Shown: positions 15,739-24,024 of the stretch, one piece after another
Numbering within the stretch: position 1 is the stretch's first letter
Layout of the letters: each line of letters opens with the position of its first letter
NCBI GenBank assembly: GCA_009782215.1
Contig: WRKO01000004.1
Span: 49,573-113,572 of the forward strand
Length of the DNA: 64,000 nucleotides
From: Oscillospiraceae bacterium
GTDB lineage: Bacteria; Bacillota; Clostridia; Oscillospirales; UBA929
Direction: 5' to 3'
Notes under the pieces: generated by a model
The model's database searches: none
What the model was told of the DNA's origin: nothing
The model's input: the letters and a program-made list of their open reading frames with translations, nothing else
Position numbers and translations under genes: made by a program

Positions 15739-16608
15739 TCACAGCACCACCTCAACCATATACTTCTCCGCCAGCGCCGCCGGGTGGTATGACAGCTTGC
15801 TCCGCCTCAGCCCCTCGATGCCCATATCCTCCTCACGGTTGATGTAGCGGACGTTTTGGCCGTACAGGCGGGCGAAAGCGTTGACGGTTTTTTGATACGC
15901 CCCGGCGAAGGATGCGTCGGCCTTTTCGATATGCACGAAGAGGGTGTCGCCCACCGTCTCGCCGACGGAGAGGGAGATGATTTCGCCGTTTACAGCGAGG
16001 ACGCCGCCCAACTGCCCGTAGCCGTCCCAGTTTTCCAGCACCTCATAGGCCAGCGCCTGCTCATAGCGGCTGAAATCATCATGGGGCGGACGCTGCCGGT
16101 AGAAGCTGTCCAAAAACGCCCGCGCAGCCGCTATATCGGTCAGCGGACGGTAGCTGGAATCGGGATGTTCGCGGTCAAAGCGGCTGATGTGGTTGCGCTG
16201 GCCGTGATAGCGGCGGCCTTTCAGCTCTATGAGGTCTTGGCTTTCGTAGAGGTAATCGTGCCAATCCGTCATCTGTTTGACGTCCCTGACGGCGTACCGC
16301 CCCCGCGTCATCTCCAGCTCGTCTCGGGACATGACCGAGAACAGCGCGCGGAGCCTATGGATGCGGCAATAGGACAGGAGGGTTTCCATCCCGGCGAAAA
16401 AATCCCCGCCCACCGGCGGCATAAAGGTGGGAACGCCTTCGTAATGCTGCTTTATATACAGCGACTCGCCGGCGGATACCTCAGTGGCGAACAGCCCGCG
16501 CCACATGACCAGCACCGCCGAGCGCTCGCACAAACGCGACGGGCACTGCTCAAAATAGGCTCTGATACGGGGCAGGTCAGCAATCTCAAGCGGACGAAAC
16601 GGATTCAT
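15739..16608 (-). CDS. DUF2156 (GNAT-fold) protein
   Basis: 289 residues of DUF2156, a double GNAT-like fold related to the aminoacyl-tRNA-dependent transferase domain of MprF. Recognisable parts are 'GRRYHGQRNHISRFDREHP', 'NGEIISLSVGETVGDTLFVHIEKAD' and the ending 'EEDMGIEGLRRSKLSYHPA'. There is no membrane domain, so it is cytoplasmic and its acyl or amino-acid acceptor is unknown. Its start overlaps the PfkB kinase gene by 23 bases, implying one transcript. Confidence 0.88.
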   Translation of the reverse strand: MNPFRPLEIADLPRIRAYFEQCPSRLCERSAVLVMWRGLFATEVSAGESLYIKQHYEGVPTFMPPVGGDFFAGMETLLSYCRIHRLRALFSVMSRDELEMTRGRYAVRDVKQMTDWHDYLYESQDLIELKGRRYHGQRNHISRFDREHPDSSYRPLTDIAAARAFLDSFYRQRPPHDDFSRYEQALAYEVLENWDGYGQLGGVLAVNGEIISLSVGETVGDTLFVHIEKADASFAGAYQKTVNAFARLYGQNVRYINREEDMGIEGLRRSKLSYHPAALAEKYMVEVVL

Positions 16609-17446
16609 GCAAAAGCTCCTTATAATGATGTATCAGCTCTATTGAGGGGCATCCCGTCCCCGGCGTCATCACGGCGGCGTGGGCGGCCGCGACGCTTAAC
16701 AGGGCCGCGTCCTCCGGCGACAAGCCCTTATCCAGCGCGTACGCCAGCGCCCCGGTCATGCAATCGCCCGCCCCGGCGGGGGAAACGGGCTGAAGCAGCA
16801 GGCTTTTGACGGCCCATTTCCGTTTGCCGTAGGCAAACTGCGCCCCCTGCTCCCCGCGTGAATGACACAAAAACCCCCGGTATGCCGCGCGGCTGACATA
16901 CGCCATCTCGTCCCGGTTGGGCTTGACGATGTCGGGGTTTTCCAAAACGCCCAAACGCAACACTTCACCCGAAGCGTCGAGAACCGTTTTACAGCCGCGT
17001 TCCTTCAGCATCCGTATACAGCTTGCGTACAGCCCGGCGGGGGCGTCGGGCGGCAAGCTGCCCGCCAGCACAAAAACCGTTCCGGGCGCGGCAAGGCTGA
17101 GCAAAAGCCCCGCCATCGCGCGGTACGCTTCGTCGCCGACCGGCGCGCCCGGGCTGTTTAACTCGGTCATCTGCCCGCGGGCGTCGATTATCTTCATGTT
17201 CACCCGCGTCTCGCCCACCTCGATAAACCGCTGCTCCAAGCCAGTGAGGGAGGCGATAAAGCGCGCGTCCCCAAACCCGGCGGCAATCACATCGCCGCCC
17301 AAAGCCTTGACAAGCCGGGCCGCGTTGACCCCCTTGCCGCCCGCGTTGACCACGCTTTCGGAAAGACGGTTGGTCGCGCCCGGGCACAGCCTGTCCAGCC
17401 GCGCCGTGACGTCAACGGCGGGATTGAGGGTGACGGTGATAACGAT
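16586..17446 (-). CDS. PfkB-family sugar kinase, 1-phosphofructokinase-like, with an apparent AUC start
   Basis: 286 residues of the PfkB fold. The N-terminus 'VITVTLNPAVDVTARLDRL' is that of 1-phosphofructokinase/tagatose-6-phosphate kinase. 'VNAGGKGVNAARLVKALGG' and the catalytic 'VSPAGAGDCMTGALAYALD' are intact. The family's first Met aligns with an ATC codon (17446-17444) that sits 6 bases after a strong GGGAGG site. No in-frame ATG, GTG or TTG lies close by, and the next upstream start is far away in non-homologous sequence. So initiation at AUC (or AUU two codons earlier), or a point mutation, is implied. It is divergent from the his operon and overlaps the DUF2156 gene. Confidence 0.85.
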   Translation of the reverse strand: MVITVTLNPAVDVTARLDRLCPGATNRLSESVVNAGGKGVNAARLVKALGGDVIAAGFGDARFIASLTGLEQRFIEVGETRVNMKIIDARGQMTELNSPGAPVGDEAYRAMAGLLLSLAAPGTVFVLAGSLPPDAPAGLYASCIRMLKERGCKTVLDASGEVLRLGVLENPDIVKPNRDEMAYVSRAAYRGFLCHSRGEQGAQFAYGKRKWAVKSLLLQPVSPAGAGDCMTGALAYALDKGLSPEDAALLSVAAAHAAVMTPGTGCPSIELIHHYKELLHESVSSA

Positions 17447-17524
17447 AGCAATCCCTCCCGTGAGCGGGCGGGCGCCCGCCGTATGTGAAAACCAAGCCGG
17501 ACATTCGCGGCCGCGGCGCCGCCA

Positions 17525-17553
17525 TTGACAAATGTTATCATACCATGTAGAAT
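17525..17553 (+). promoter_or_regulatory. Sigma-A promoter of the his operon
   Basis: TTGACA (17525-17530), a 17-base spacer and TAGAAT (17548-17553). The start would be near 17560, giving a leader of about 50 bases before hisZ, too short for a T-box or attenuator. It overlaps the divergent kinase promoter. Confidence 0.75.
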
Positions 17554-17566
17554 AGCATATAGTCAA
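17537..17566 (-). promoter_or_regulatory. Sigma-A promoter of the PfkB kinase unit
   Basis: On the minus strand TTGACT (17566-17561), an 18-base spacer and TATGAT (17542-17537). The footprint interlocks with the his promoter, so both cannot be filled at once. A GC-rich hairpin lies in the leader at 17462-17480. Confidence 0.7.
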
Positions 17567-17611
17567 TCCTCCGCCCGCGAAGGCGGGGAAACGCCGAAAG
17601 GAGACGCCGCC

Positions 17612-18502
17612 ATGATTCGTTTGCCAGAGGGTATGCGCGACCGGCTTTATGACGAATGCGCGGCGCGGCGGGAGCGCGAAGCCGGACTGTTCTCGCTGTT
17701 TGCCGAACGGGGCTATACCGAGGTTTCCACGCCCATATTGGAGCATTACGGGCTTTTCACCCGCACCGGCTCGCCCATTTCCGAGGAAATGATGGTCAAG
17801 GTCATCGGAAACGGCGGCAAAATCTGCGTTCTGCGCCCCGACAATACCGCGCCGATTGCCCGCGTGGCTGTGACGCGACTGCAAAACGAACCGCTGCCGC
17901 TCAAGCTGTGGTACGCGCAGCCGGTCTACCGGGCGGGCGGGAACGGCTGCCGGGAGTTTTTGCAGGCGGGCGTGGAGGTCATCGGCGAGGCGGGCGACGC
18001 GGAGCTGCTGGCGCTGGGGCACGAGGCGGCGTCGCTGTTTTTCGGCAAGCCGCCCCATATCGAGGTGAGCCACGCCGGGGTTCTGCGGGCGATGTTTGAC
18101 AAAATGGGGCTGGACGCCGCGCGGACGGCGCACGCAGCAAGCCTGATAGAGCGCAAAAACTTCGCCGCGCTGGGTGACGAATTCACGGGCGCCGAGCCTC
18201 TCTTAAAGCTGCTCCGCCTGTCGGGCGGCGCGGAGGTCATCGGCGAAGCGGAGAGCATCGCCGGTACGCCGGAGCCGTTCCGGGTACTGCGCGGGCTGCT
18301 GAGTGAACTGCCCGAAGGCGCGGTGGAGATTGATTTCAGCCTCGCCCCGCCGTTCGGCTACTATACGGGCATCTTCTTCCGGGGCTATACCGAAGGCGCC
18401 GCCGACGCCGTGCTGACCGGCGGTCGGTATGACAAGCTGCTCGGATATTTGGGACGCGACCTGCCCGCCGTAGGCTTCGCCGTCCATATGGAGGGTGCGT
18501 AA
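17612..18502 (+). CDS. hisZ: ATP phosphoribosyltransferase regulatory subunit HisZ
   Basis: HisZ is a HisRS-like paralog that pairs with short-form HisG to make the first enzyme of histidine synthesis. The 296 residues begin 'MIRLPEGMRDRLYDE' and carry the class II synthetase-like motif 2 region 'VLRPDNTAPIARVAVTRL'. The signature 'LWYAQPVYRAG' and the motif 3 region 'VLTGGRYDKLLGYLG' follow. It is shorter than many HisZ proteins (about 390) because the C-terminal domain is absent, which is common in clostridia. The ATG at 17612 has a GAAAGGAG site. First gene of the his operon. Confidence 0.92.
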   Translation: MIRLPEGMRDRLYDECAARREREAGLFSLFAERGYTEVSTPILEHYGLFTRTGSPISEEMMVKVIGNGGKICVLRPDNTAPIARVAVTRLQNEPLPLKLWYAQPVYRAGGNGCREFLQAGVEVIGEAGDAELLALGHEAASLFFGKPPHIEVSHAGVLRAMFDKMGLDAARTAHAASLIERKNFAALGDEFTGAEPLLKLLRLSGGAEVIGEAESIAGTPEPFRVLRGLLSELPEGAVEIDFSLAPPFGYYTGIFFRGYTEGAADAVLTGGRYDKLLGYLGRDLPAVGFAVHMEGA

Positions 18503-18504
18503 AC

Positions 18505-18852
18505 ATGCAGAACCATTTTTCTGAAATAAAGCTGTTTCAAGTAAAGCCTGACAAATTAGACGACTTTGAAGCGCTTACAGCGGGCATGGCGGAGGCGCAA
18601 AAACAGCAGCCCGGCTGTATCGGCGTAAAGTATGTAAAGCGGTTTTATACCATAGACGGGGTTGAAAGTGGGCATCCGCCGAGAGAGCTGACAAAAATCG
18701 TCAAATGCGTGAAATACTTTTCATGCTGGGATTTTGATACGATTGAACACTACGGAAAAGCCGTCGAATGGTTTTTTGCCGCGTACGGAAAGCAGGTTCA
18801 AAAGCTGCTCATTATGCCGTTTGACATACATTGCGGGTATTCCGTATATTAG
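18505..18852 (+). CDS. ABM-like dimeric alpha-beta barrel protein (hypothetical)
   Basis: 115 residues starting 'FSEIKLFQVKPDKLDDFEAL', with 'QPGCIGVKYVKRFYT' and 'YFSCWDFDTIEHYGKAVEW'. The pattern resembles antibiotic-biosynthesis-monooxygenase-like ferredoxin-fold proteins. It is AT-richer than hisZ and hisG and starts 2 bases after the hisZ stop codon. A role in histidine synthesis is unlikely; it looks like cargo. Confidence 0.7.
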   Translation: MQNHFSEIKLFQVKPDKLDDFEALTAGMAEAQKQQPGCIGVKYVKRFYTIDGVESGHPPRELTKIVKCVKYFSCWDFDTIEHYGKAVEWFFAAYGKQVQKLLIMPFDIHCGYSVY

Positions 18853-18888
18853 CCCCGTCATTTTCTTTCGCTGAGGAGGTTTGAAACG

Positions 18889-19536
18889 TTGAGCCAGCCC
18901 ATCCGCATCGCCTTAGCCAAAGGCAGACTTGAAAAGCAGTGCCGCGCGCTGTTCGCGCGCGCCGGGTATGACTGCTCCGCGCTGGAAAACCCGGGGCGGC
19001 GTTTGATTCACGCCCTGCCGCACCCGGAAGCCGCGCAACTGGACGCGGTTTTATCCAAAGCGCCCGATGTGGTCACCTATGTTTCGCGCGGGGTATGCGC
19101 CCTCGGCGTGGCGGGGAAGGACACCATCATGGAGCAGGGCGGGCCGTTTTATGAAATGCTTGACCTCAAGCTGGGCGCCTGTCGTTTTTCGCTGGCCGCG
19201 CCCAAGGGGGAAGACTTTTTCTCCGGGGCGGGACATAAGCGCGTCGCCACCAAATACCCGGAGGTGACCCGGCGCTATCTGTCCGGGCTGGGCATGGACG
19301 CGGAGATTATCCGCATTGAGGGTTCCTGCGAGCTGGCGCCCCTGCTTGGCCTTGCCGACGCCATCACGGACATTGTGGAAACGGGCGATACCCTGCGCGA
19401 AAACGGCTTGGTTATCCTGCGCGAGATGTTCCCGCTGACGGCGCGGCTGATTGTCAATGTCGCGGCGTATAAGCTGCGGCGAAAGGACATCGATTGCCTG
19501 ATTGAAGCGTTGAGGAGGGCGGCGGAGACGTGCTAG
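18889..19536 (+). CDS. hisG: ATP phosphoribosyltransferase HisG (short form)
   Basis: Catalytic subunit for the first step of histidine synthesis, joining ATP and PRPP. The 215 residues match the short, HisZ-dependent form. Motifs are 'IRIALAKGRLEKQC', 'VTYVSRGVCALGVAGKDTI' and the PRPP-binding 'LADAITDIVETGDTLRENGL'. It starts at TTG with a GAGGAGG site 11 bases upstream. The stop overlaps the hisD start by 7 bases. Confidence 0.96.
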   Translation: MSQPIRIALAKGRLEKQCRALFARAGYDCSALENPGRRLIHALPHPEAAQLDAVLSKAPDVVTYVSRGVCALGVAGKDTIMEQGGPFYEMLDLKLGACRFSLAAPKGEDFFSGAGHKRVATKYPEVTRRYLSGLGMDAEIIRIEGSCELAPLLGLADAITDIVETGDTLRENGLVILREMFPLTARLIVNVAAYKLRRKDIDCLIEALRRAAETC

Positions 19537-20807
19537 ATATTCTCAAAACAGGCACGGCGGCGATAGAGCGCCGTCTGGCCGATATCGCCCAACGCGCCGG
19601 AAGCGACGCCGCTCAGGTGCGCGGCGAGGTGCGCAAGACGCTTGACGATATTTTTGAGCGCGGCGTTGAAGCGGTCAACGCCGTTGCTCTGGAACGGGAC
19701 GGCGCGCTCCCGCGTGAAATCCCCCGCGCCGAATGGGAAGAAGCGGCGAAGCGATGTGACCCACTGATTTTAAGCGATTTGCGCCGCGCCGCGCGGAATA
19801 TAGAGGATTATCAAAAAAAACTTCTCCCCAAGGGCGGGGCGTGGACAAACCCCGACGGCGGCACGACCGGGGTGTTGGTGCGCCCCGTACAGCGCGCCGG
19901 ACTGTATGTGCCGGGCGGCACCTCGGCGTATCCGTCCACCGTGCTGATGACGGCTGTTCCCGCCCGCGCCGCCGGGGTGGCTGAATTGATTATCTGTACG
20001 CCTCCGGGCGAGCAGCTCCGCCCGGAGGTGCTTGCCGCCGCGATGCTTTCCGACGCGGACAGGGTATTCGCCATAGGCGGTGTCCCTGCCATCGCGTCAA
20101 TGGCGCTGGGGCTGGGCGTCGTCCCGCGCTGCGACGTGGTCGCCGGGCCGGGCAACGCCTATGTCACCGAGGCCAAACGCGCCATGTTCGGCTTTTGCGG
20201 CATCGACTCCACGGCGGGGCCGAGCGATATCCTTGTGCTGTGCGACCACACGGCCAACCCAGCATGGGTCGCCGCCGACCTGCTCAGCCAAGCCGAACAC
20301 GGCGGGCGCTCCCGCGCCATGCTGGTGGCGCTGGACGAAGCCGCCGCCCGCGCGGTTTTTGCCGAGCTGCAAGCCCAAATCGCGGCGCTCCCGCGCCGCG
20401 AGGACGCCGAAGCCGCCCTGCGGGACTACAGCGCGATTTTCATCGCGTCCTCGCGCGAGGACGCGGTCAAGCTCGTCAACGAAATCGCGCCGGAACACCT
20501 TGAAATCATCGCCGAGGACGCCGAAAGCCTGCTGGACGGCATACATAACGCGGGCGCCGTCTTCCTCGGCCCCTACAGCCCCGAGCCGCTGGGCGACTAC
20601 TGGGCGGGGCCCAGCCACGTACTGCCGACAAACGGCCGCGCGCGGTTTTTCTCCCCGGTGTCGGCCGAGACGTTCCTAAAGCGCATCAGCACCGTGTCGT
20701 ACGATAGAGAGACATTTCTCCCCGCAGCGGACAGCATCGCCCGCCTAGCCCGCGCCGAAGGGCTGGAAGCCCACGCCAGAAGCGCGGAGATAAGGAAAGC
20801 GTTGTAG
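19530..20807 (+). CDS. hisD: Histidinol dehydrogenase HisD
   Basis: Zinc- and NAD-dependent oxidation of histidinol to histidine, the last pathway steps. The 425 residues carry 'QRAGLYVPGGTSAYPST', 'GPGNAYVTEAKR', 'DLLSQAEHGG' (zinc and catalytic residues) and 'NEIAPEHLEI'. The C-terminal 'YWAGPSHVLPTNGRARFFS' is intact. The GTG start overlaps hisG. Length is normal. Confidence 0.96.
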   Translation: MLDILKTGTAAIERRLADIAQRAGSDAAQVRGEVRKTLDDIFERGVEAVNAVALERDGALPREIPRAEWEEAAKRCDPLILSDLRRAARNIEDYQKKLLPKGGAWTNPDGGTTGVLVRPVQRAGLYVPGGTSAYPSTVLMTAVPARAAGVAELIICTPPGEQLRPEVLAAAMLSDADRVFAIGGVPAIASMALGLGVVPRCDVVAGPGNAYVTEAKRAMFGFCGIDSTAGPSDILVLCDHTANPAWVAADLLSQAEHGGRSRAMLVALDEAAARAVFAELQAQIAALPRREDAEAALRDYSAIFIASSREDAVKLVNEIAPEHLEIIAEDAESLLDGIHNAGAVFLGPYSPEPLGDYWAGPSHVLPTNGRARFFSPVSAETFLKRISTVSYDRETFLPAADSIARLARAEGLEAHARSAEIRKAL

Positions 20808-20844
20808 TTCTGTACAGATGAAAAATATTTAAGGTGGTGTTATC

Positions 20845-21864
20845 GTGGCTGTTACATACATTGATTTATTTGCCGGCATAGGCGGTTTCCATCAGGCATT
20901 CACCTCACTTGGGGCAAAATGTGTGTATGCGAGCGATTATGATAAATCCGCGAGGGGAACATATGAAGCAAACTATGGCTTTGAACCGGCGGGAGACATA
21001 CGAGACATAAATCCGCAGGATATTCCGAATTATGATATTTTGTGCGCCGGTTTCCCATGTCAGCCTTTTTCTATTGCCGGGGTATCAAAAAAGAAATCTC
21101 TTGGGAGAAAGCATGGTTTTGAAGATATAGAGCAAGGGAATTTGTTTTTTGAAATTATAAGAATCATTCAAGCCAAAAGACCTAGGATAATGTTTTTGGA
21201 AAATGTAAAAAACCTAAAATCCCACGACAATAAGAACACTTGGGCGGTTATCCGTCAAAATTTGCTTTTTAACGATTACTACATTTTCGATAAAATCGTT
21301 GACGCTCAATACTATCTCCCGCAGCACAGGGAAAGGATATTTATTGTTTGCTTTGACAAGCATACCTTCCCCAACATTGATTTCACATTCCCGGAATATC
21401 CCAACAAAAGGATTGCGGAGTTGAAAGACATTGTTGAGAAAAAAGCAGACGACAAATATACATTGAGCGATAACCTATGGGGTTATTTGCAAAAGCATAA
21501 AGAAAACAGCGGGCTGAAAGGAAACGGGTTTGGTTTTGGATTGGTTGATTTAGAAAAAGATAAAGTTACCCGGACAATGAGCGCAAGATATTATAAAGAT
21601 GGTTCTGAAATATTGATACAGCAAAAGGATAAAAACCCGCGAAGATTAACGCCGAACGAAGCGAGAAAGCTTTTCGGATATCCCGATGATTTTGTTATTC
21701 CCGTTTCTGACTGCCAAGCGTATAGGCAATTCGGAAATACCGTCGTTGTTCCTGCCGTAAGGCATACGGCAAAACAGATATTAGAGACAGTGGAGGAATA
21801 TAAAAAAGGCAGGGCGAGAGCCAAATATATCCAAGAATGTTTGTTTGAAAGGTTGGTGGTATAG
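20845..21864 (+). CDS. DNA (cytosine-5) methyltransferase of a type II R-M system
   Basis: A 339-residue C5-methyltransferase with motif I 'YIDLFAGIGGFHQAF', motif IV 'CAGFPCQPFSIAG' (catalytic Cys), motif VI 'MFLENVKNL', motif VIII 'YLPQHRERIFIV', and motifs IX/X 'RRLTPNEARKLFGYPDDF' and 'QFGNTVVVPAV'. All catalytic motifs are intact. It starts at GTG, is strongly AT-rich against the his genes, and overlaps the next frame by 1 base. It sits between hisD and hisC, a clear insertion into the operon. Recognition site unknown. Confidence 0.95.
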   Translation: MAVTYIDLFAGIGGFHQAFTSLGAKCVYASDYDKSARGTYEANYGFEPAGDIRDINPQDIPNYDILCAGFPCQPFSIAGVSKKKSLGRKHGFEDIEQGNLFFEIIRIIQAKRPRIMFLENVKNLKSHDNKNTWAVIRQNLLFNDYYIFDKIVDAQYYLPQHRERIFIVCFDKHTFPNIDFTFPEYPNKRIAELKDIVEKKADDKYTLSDNLWGYLQKHKENSGLKGNGFGFGLVDLEKDKVTRTMSARYYKDGSEILIQQKDKNPRRLTPNEARKLFGYPDDFVIPVSDCQAYRQFGNTVVVPAVRHTAKQILETVEEYKKGRARAKYIQECLFERLVV

Positions 21865-22396
21865 TGTTATCTGGTGAGGAAATCAAAACATTGCAAGAGC
21901 TTGAGGGCAGATATTATATGTCGCCTGTTATTTCAAGACTGAACGGCTTAGTTGCAAGGCATGGGCATAAAGAAGCCTTCAAATATCTTCACCCAATTAT
22001 TCGGGATGCTCAATGTGAAGTGATGGAGAAACGCAAAAGCCGGATATGGATTTGGTATTTTACACGCTCAATGACAACAGAAATGTTCAAACTATGATGA
22101 TTATTTCGCTTAAAACATCCCTTCGGGAAAGAGCGGGGCAAACATATAAATGGAAGCTATTGCTTGAAATCGCTACAACGGAAAATCCGATTAAGGATAA
22201 GTACAACATCAAATATCCGCTTGGCAAAACGCCTCTTGTATGCTTTGCTACCGTTAATTTCTATGACGAAATCAACAATCCGCAGCATAAGGGTATGTTT
22301 AAGTTCTTTGATAAATCATTTATCGGCAAACCGATAGAAGCGGACTTTATTGATAATCTGTCAACCCTTATTGATTATGTAAACAAAGAACTGTAA
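21864..22396 (+). pseudogene. Frameshifted type II restriction endonuclease
   Basis: Two overlapping frames together look like one endonuclease of about 178 residues. The first (GTG 21864, to 22097) gives 'LQELEGRYYMSPVISRLNGL' to 'MEKRKSRIW'; the second (from 22046) continues 'DLVFYTLNDNRNVQ', then 'ISLKTSLRERAGQTYKWK'. The latter looks like a PD-(D/E)xK-type core. The frames meet near 22046 with a -1 offset. Loss of one base, or of one GATT unit at GGATTTGG, would explain it. Family assignment rests on position behind the methyltransferase and on this motif. A programmed shift or sequencing error is also possible. Confidence 0.7.
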
Positions 22397-22429
22397 AGCA
22401 TTCTAGTTGTAATCTTACGGAGGAAGCCT

Positions 22430-23473
22430 ATGAAACTGCCCGATAAACTGCAAAATTTCCGCCCCTATCCGGCGATGGCGGGGACGCCCTTGGCGCGGCT
22501 GGACGGCAACGAGAGCTGTTTCACCCTGCCGGAGGACATCCTCGACGAGATTGCCGAGGCGGTGCGGGCTGTTGAGCTGCACCGCTACCCCGACCCGTAC
22601 GCGGCTGAGGTCTGCGCCCTTGCCGAGGCGTTTTGGAACGCGCCGGAGGGCAGCGCCGTGGCCGGAAACGGCTCGGACGAGCTGATTTCAATCGCGTTGA
22701 GTGCGTTACTGCCGAGGGGCGGGAAGCTGTTGGTCTGCGACCCGGACTTCTCAATGTACCGCTTCTACGCCGCGATGTATGAGCTGGAATGTCTCGGCGA
22801 AAGCCGCCGCCTGTCCGGCGTGCCGGACGTCAAAGAGGTCGTCGCGAAGGGGATGGAGGCCGGCGCGGTTATTTTCAGCAACCCCTGCAACCCGACGGGA
22901 CAGGCTCTGCCGCCGGAGGACGTTCTGCGCATCGTTGAATCGCTGGACTGCCCCGTTTTGCTCGACGAAGCGTACGCCGACTTCATCGACGGCGGCAAAC
23001 ACACCCTGCTGCCGTATATCGAACGCTTCAAACACCTGATTGTCTTCAAAACCTGCTCGAAAAACCTCGCTCTGGCGGGTATCCGGCTGGGCTTCGCTTT
23101 CGCGGGGGAAACGCTGCGGGACATTTTGCGGGCGGTCAAGTCGCCCTACAACGTCAGCGCCACGACCCAAGCCGCCGGAGCCGCCGCCCTGCGGCGTCCC
23201 GAATGGCTCCGCGCAAACGCCGGACGTCTGGTCGAAGCCAAAAACAGGCTGTATCACCGCTTGAGCCAATGGGCGCGGACACGCCCCGGCGTCTCGGTGA
23301 CCGACACGGCGACAAACTTCGTCCTGCTTGCCGTGCCGGATGCTGAGGATGTATACAAACACATACTGTCGCAAGGAATCAGCGTCCGGCTTATCAACGG
23401 GCTTTTGCGCGTGACGGCGGGTACGGACGAGGAAACCGAGCGATTGATCAACGCATTGGAGGGATTGGAATGA
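22430..23473 (+). CDS. hisC: Histidinol-phosphate aminotransferase HisC
   Basis: PLP-dependent class I/II aminotransferase for the imidazole-acetol-phosphate step. The 347 residues carry 'RLDGNESCFTLPEDI', 'GNGSDELISIALSALL', 'IFSNPCNPTGQALPPED', 'VLLDEAYADFI' and the PLP lysine in 'VFKTCSKNLALAGIRLGF'. The ATG has a GGAGG site. Its stop overlaps the hisB start by 4 bases. Confidence 0.95.
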   Translation: MKLPDKLQNFRPYPAMAGTPLARLDGNESCFTLPEDILDEIAEAVRAVELHRYPDPYAAEVCALAEAFWNAPEGSAVAGNGSDELISIALSALLPRGGKLLVCDPDFSMYRFYAAMYELECLGESRRLSGVPDVKEVVAKGMEAGAVIFSNPCNPTGQALPPEDVLRIVESLDCPVLLDEAYADFIDGGKHTLLPYIERFKHLIVFKTCSKNLALAGIRLGFAFAGETLRDILRAVKSPYNVSATTQAAGAAALRRPEWLRANAGRLVEAKNRLYHRLSQWARTRPGVSVTDTATNFVLLAVPDAEDVYKHILSQGISVRLINGLLRVTAGTDEETERLINALEGLE

Positions 23474-24024
23474 CACGCAAAACAAAGGAAACCGACGTGA
23501 CCGTCGAGCTGTCGCTCACAGGCGTGGATATCTCCATCGACACCGGCATCGGGTTTTTCGACCATATGCTGACTACGATGGCGTTTCATGCCGGGTGGGG
23601 ATTGTCGGTCAGGGTAGTGGGCGACTTGCACGTGGACGGGCATCACACCGTCGAGGACGTGGGCATCGTCTTGGGGCAAGCCCTGCTCGCCGCGCTGCCC
23701 GCAAACCGTGCCCGTTTCGGCCACGCCTACATCCCGATGGACGAGGCGCTGGGCTTTGCCGCGCTGGACGCCGGGGGACGGGCGTATCTGCGCTTTGACG
23801 CGGAGATACCCTCTCTGCTGCTGGAAACATACGACGCCGGGCTGTCCCACGAGTTTTTCCGCGCCCTCAGCCAAAACGCCGGACTCACCCTCCACCTACG
23901 CGCCGACGGCGATAACGCCCACCACATGACCGAAGCCCTCTTCAAAGCCGCCGGTGCGGCTTTAAGGCAAGCCGCCGCCCCCCGCGCCGCCGACGGCGCC
24001 GCGTCCACAAAAGGGGTTTTGTAA
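23470..24024 (+). CDS. hisB: Imidazoleglycerol-phosphate dehydratase HisB
   Basis: Manganese-dependent dehydration of IGP. The 184 residues have both metal-binding repeats: 'FFDHMLTTMAFHAGWGL' with 'DGHHTVEDVGIVLGQAL', and 'DAGLSHEFFRALSQNAG' with 'GDNAHHMTEALFKAAGAAL'. Slightly short but complete. The ATG overlaps hisC. The gene expected next, hisH, is not found downstream. Confidence 0.95.
   Translation: MTRKTKETDVTVELSLTGVDISIDTGIGFFDHMLTTMAFHAGWGLSVRVVGDLHVDGHHTVEDVGIVLGQALLAALPANRARFGHAYIPMDEALGFAALDAGGRAYLRFDAEIPSLLLETYDAGLSHEFFRALSQNAGLTLHLRADGDNAHHMTEALFKAAGAALRQAAAPRAADGAASTKGVL

Noticed and set aside
17447..17611. T-box or his attenuator upstream of hisZ
   Set aside because: The leader from the promoter to the ATG is only about 50 bases and shows no T-box sequence, His-codon peptide or terminator.
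17447..18133. Upstream extension of the PfkB kinase frame reaching opposite hisZ
   Set aside because: The extra 229 residues resemble no kinase N-terminus, cross both promoters and overlap hisZ on the other strand.
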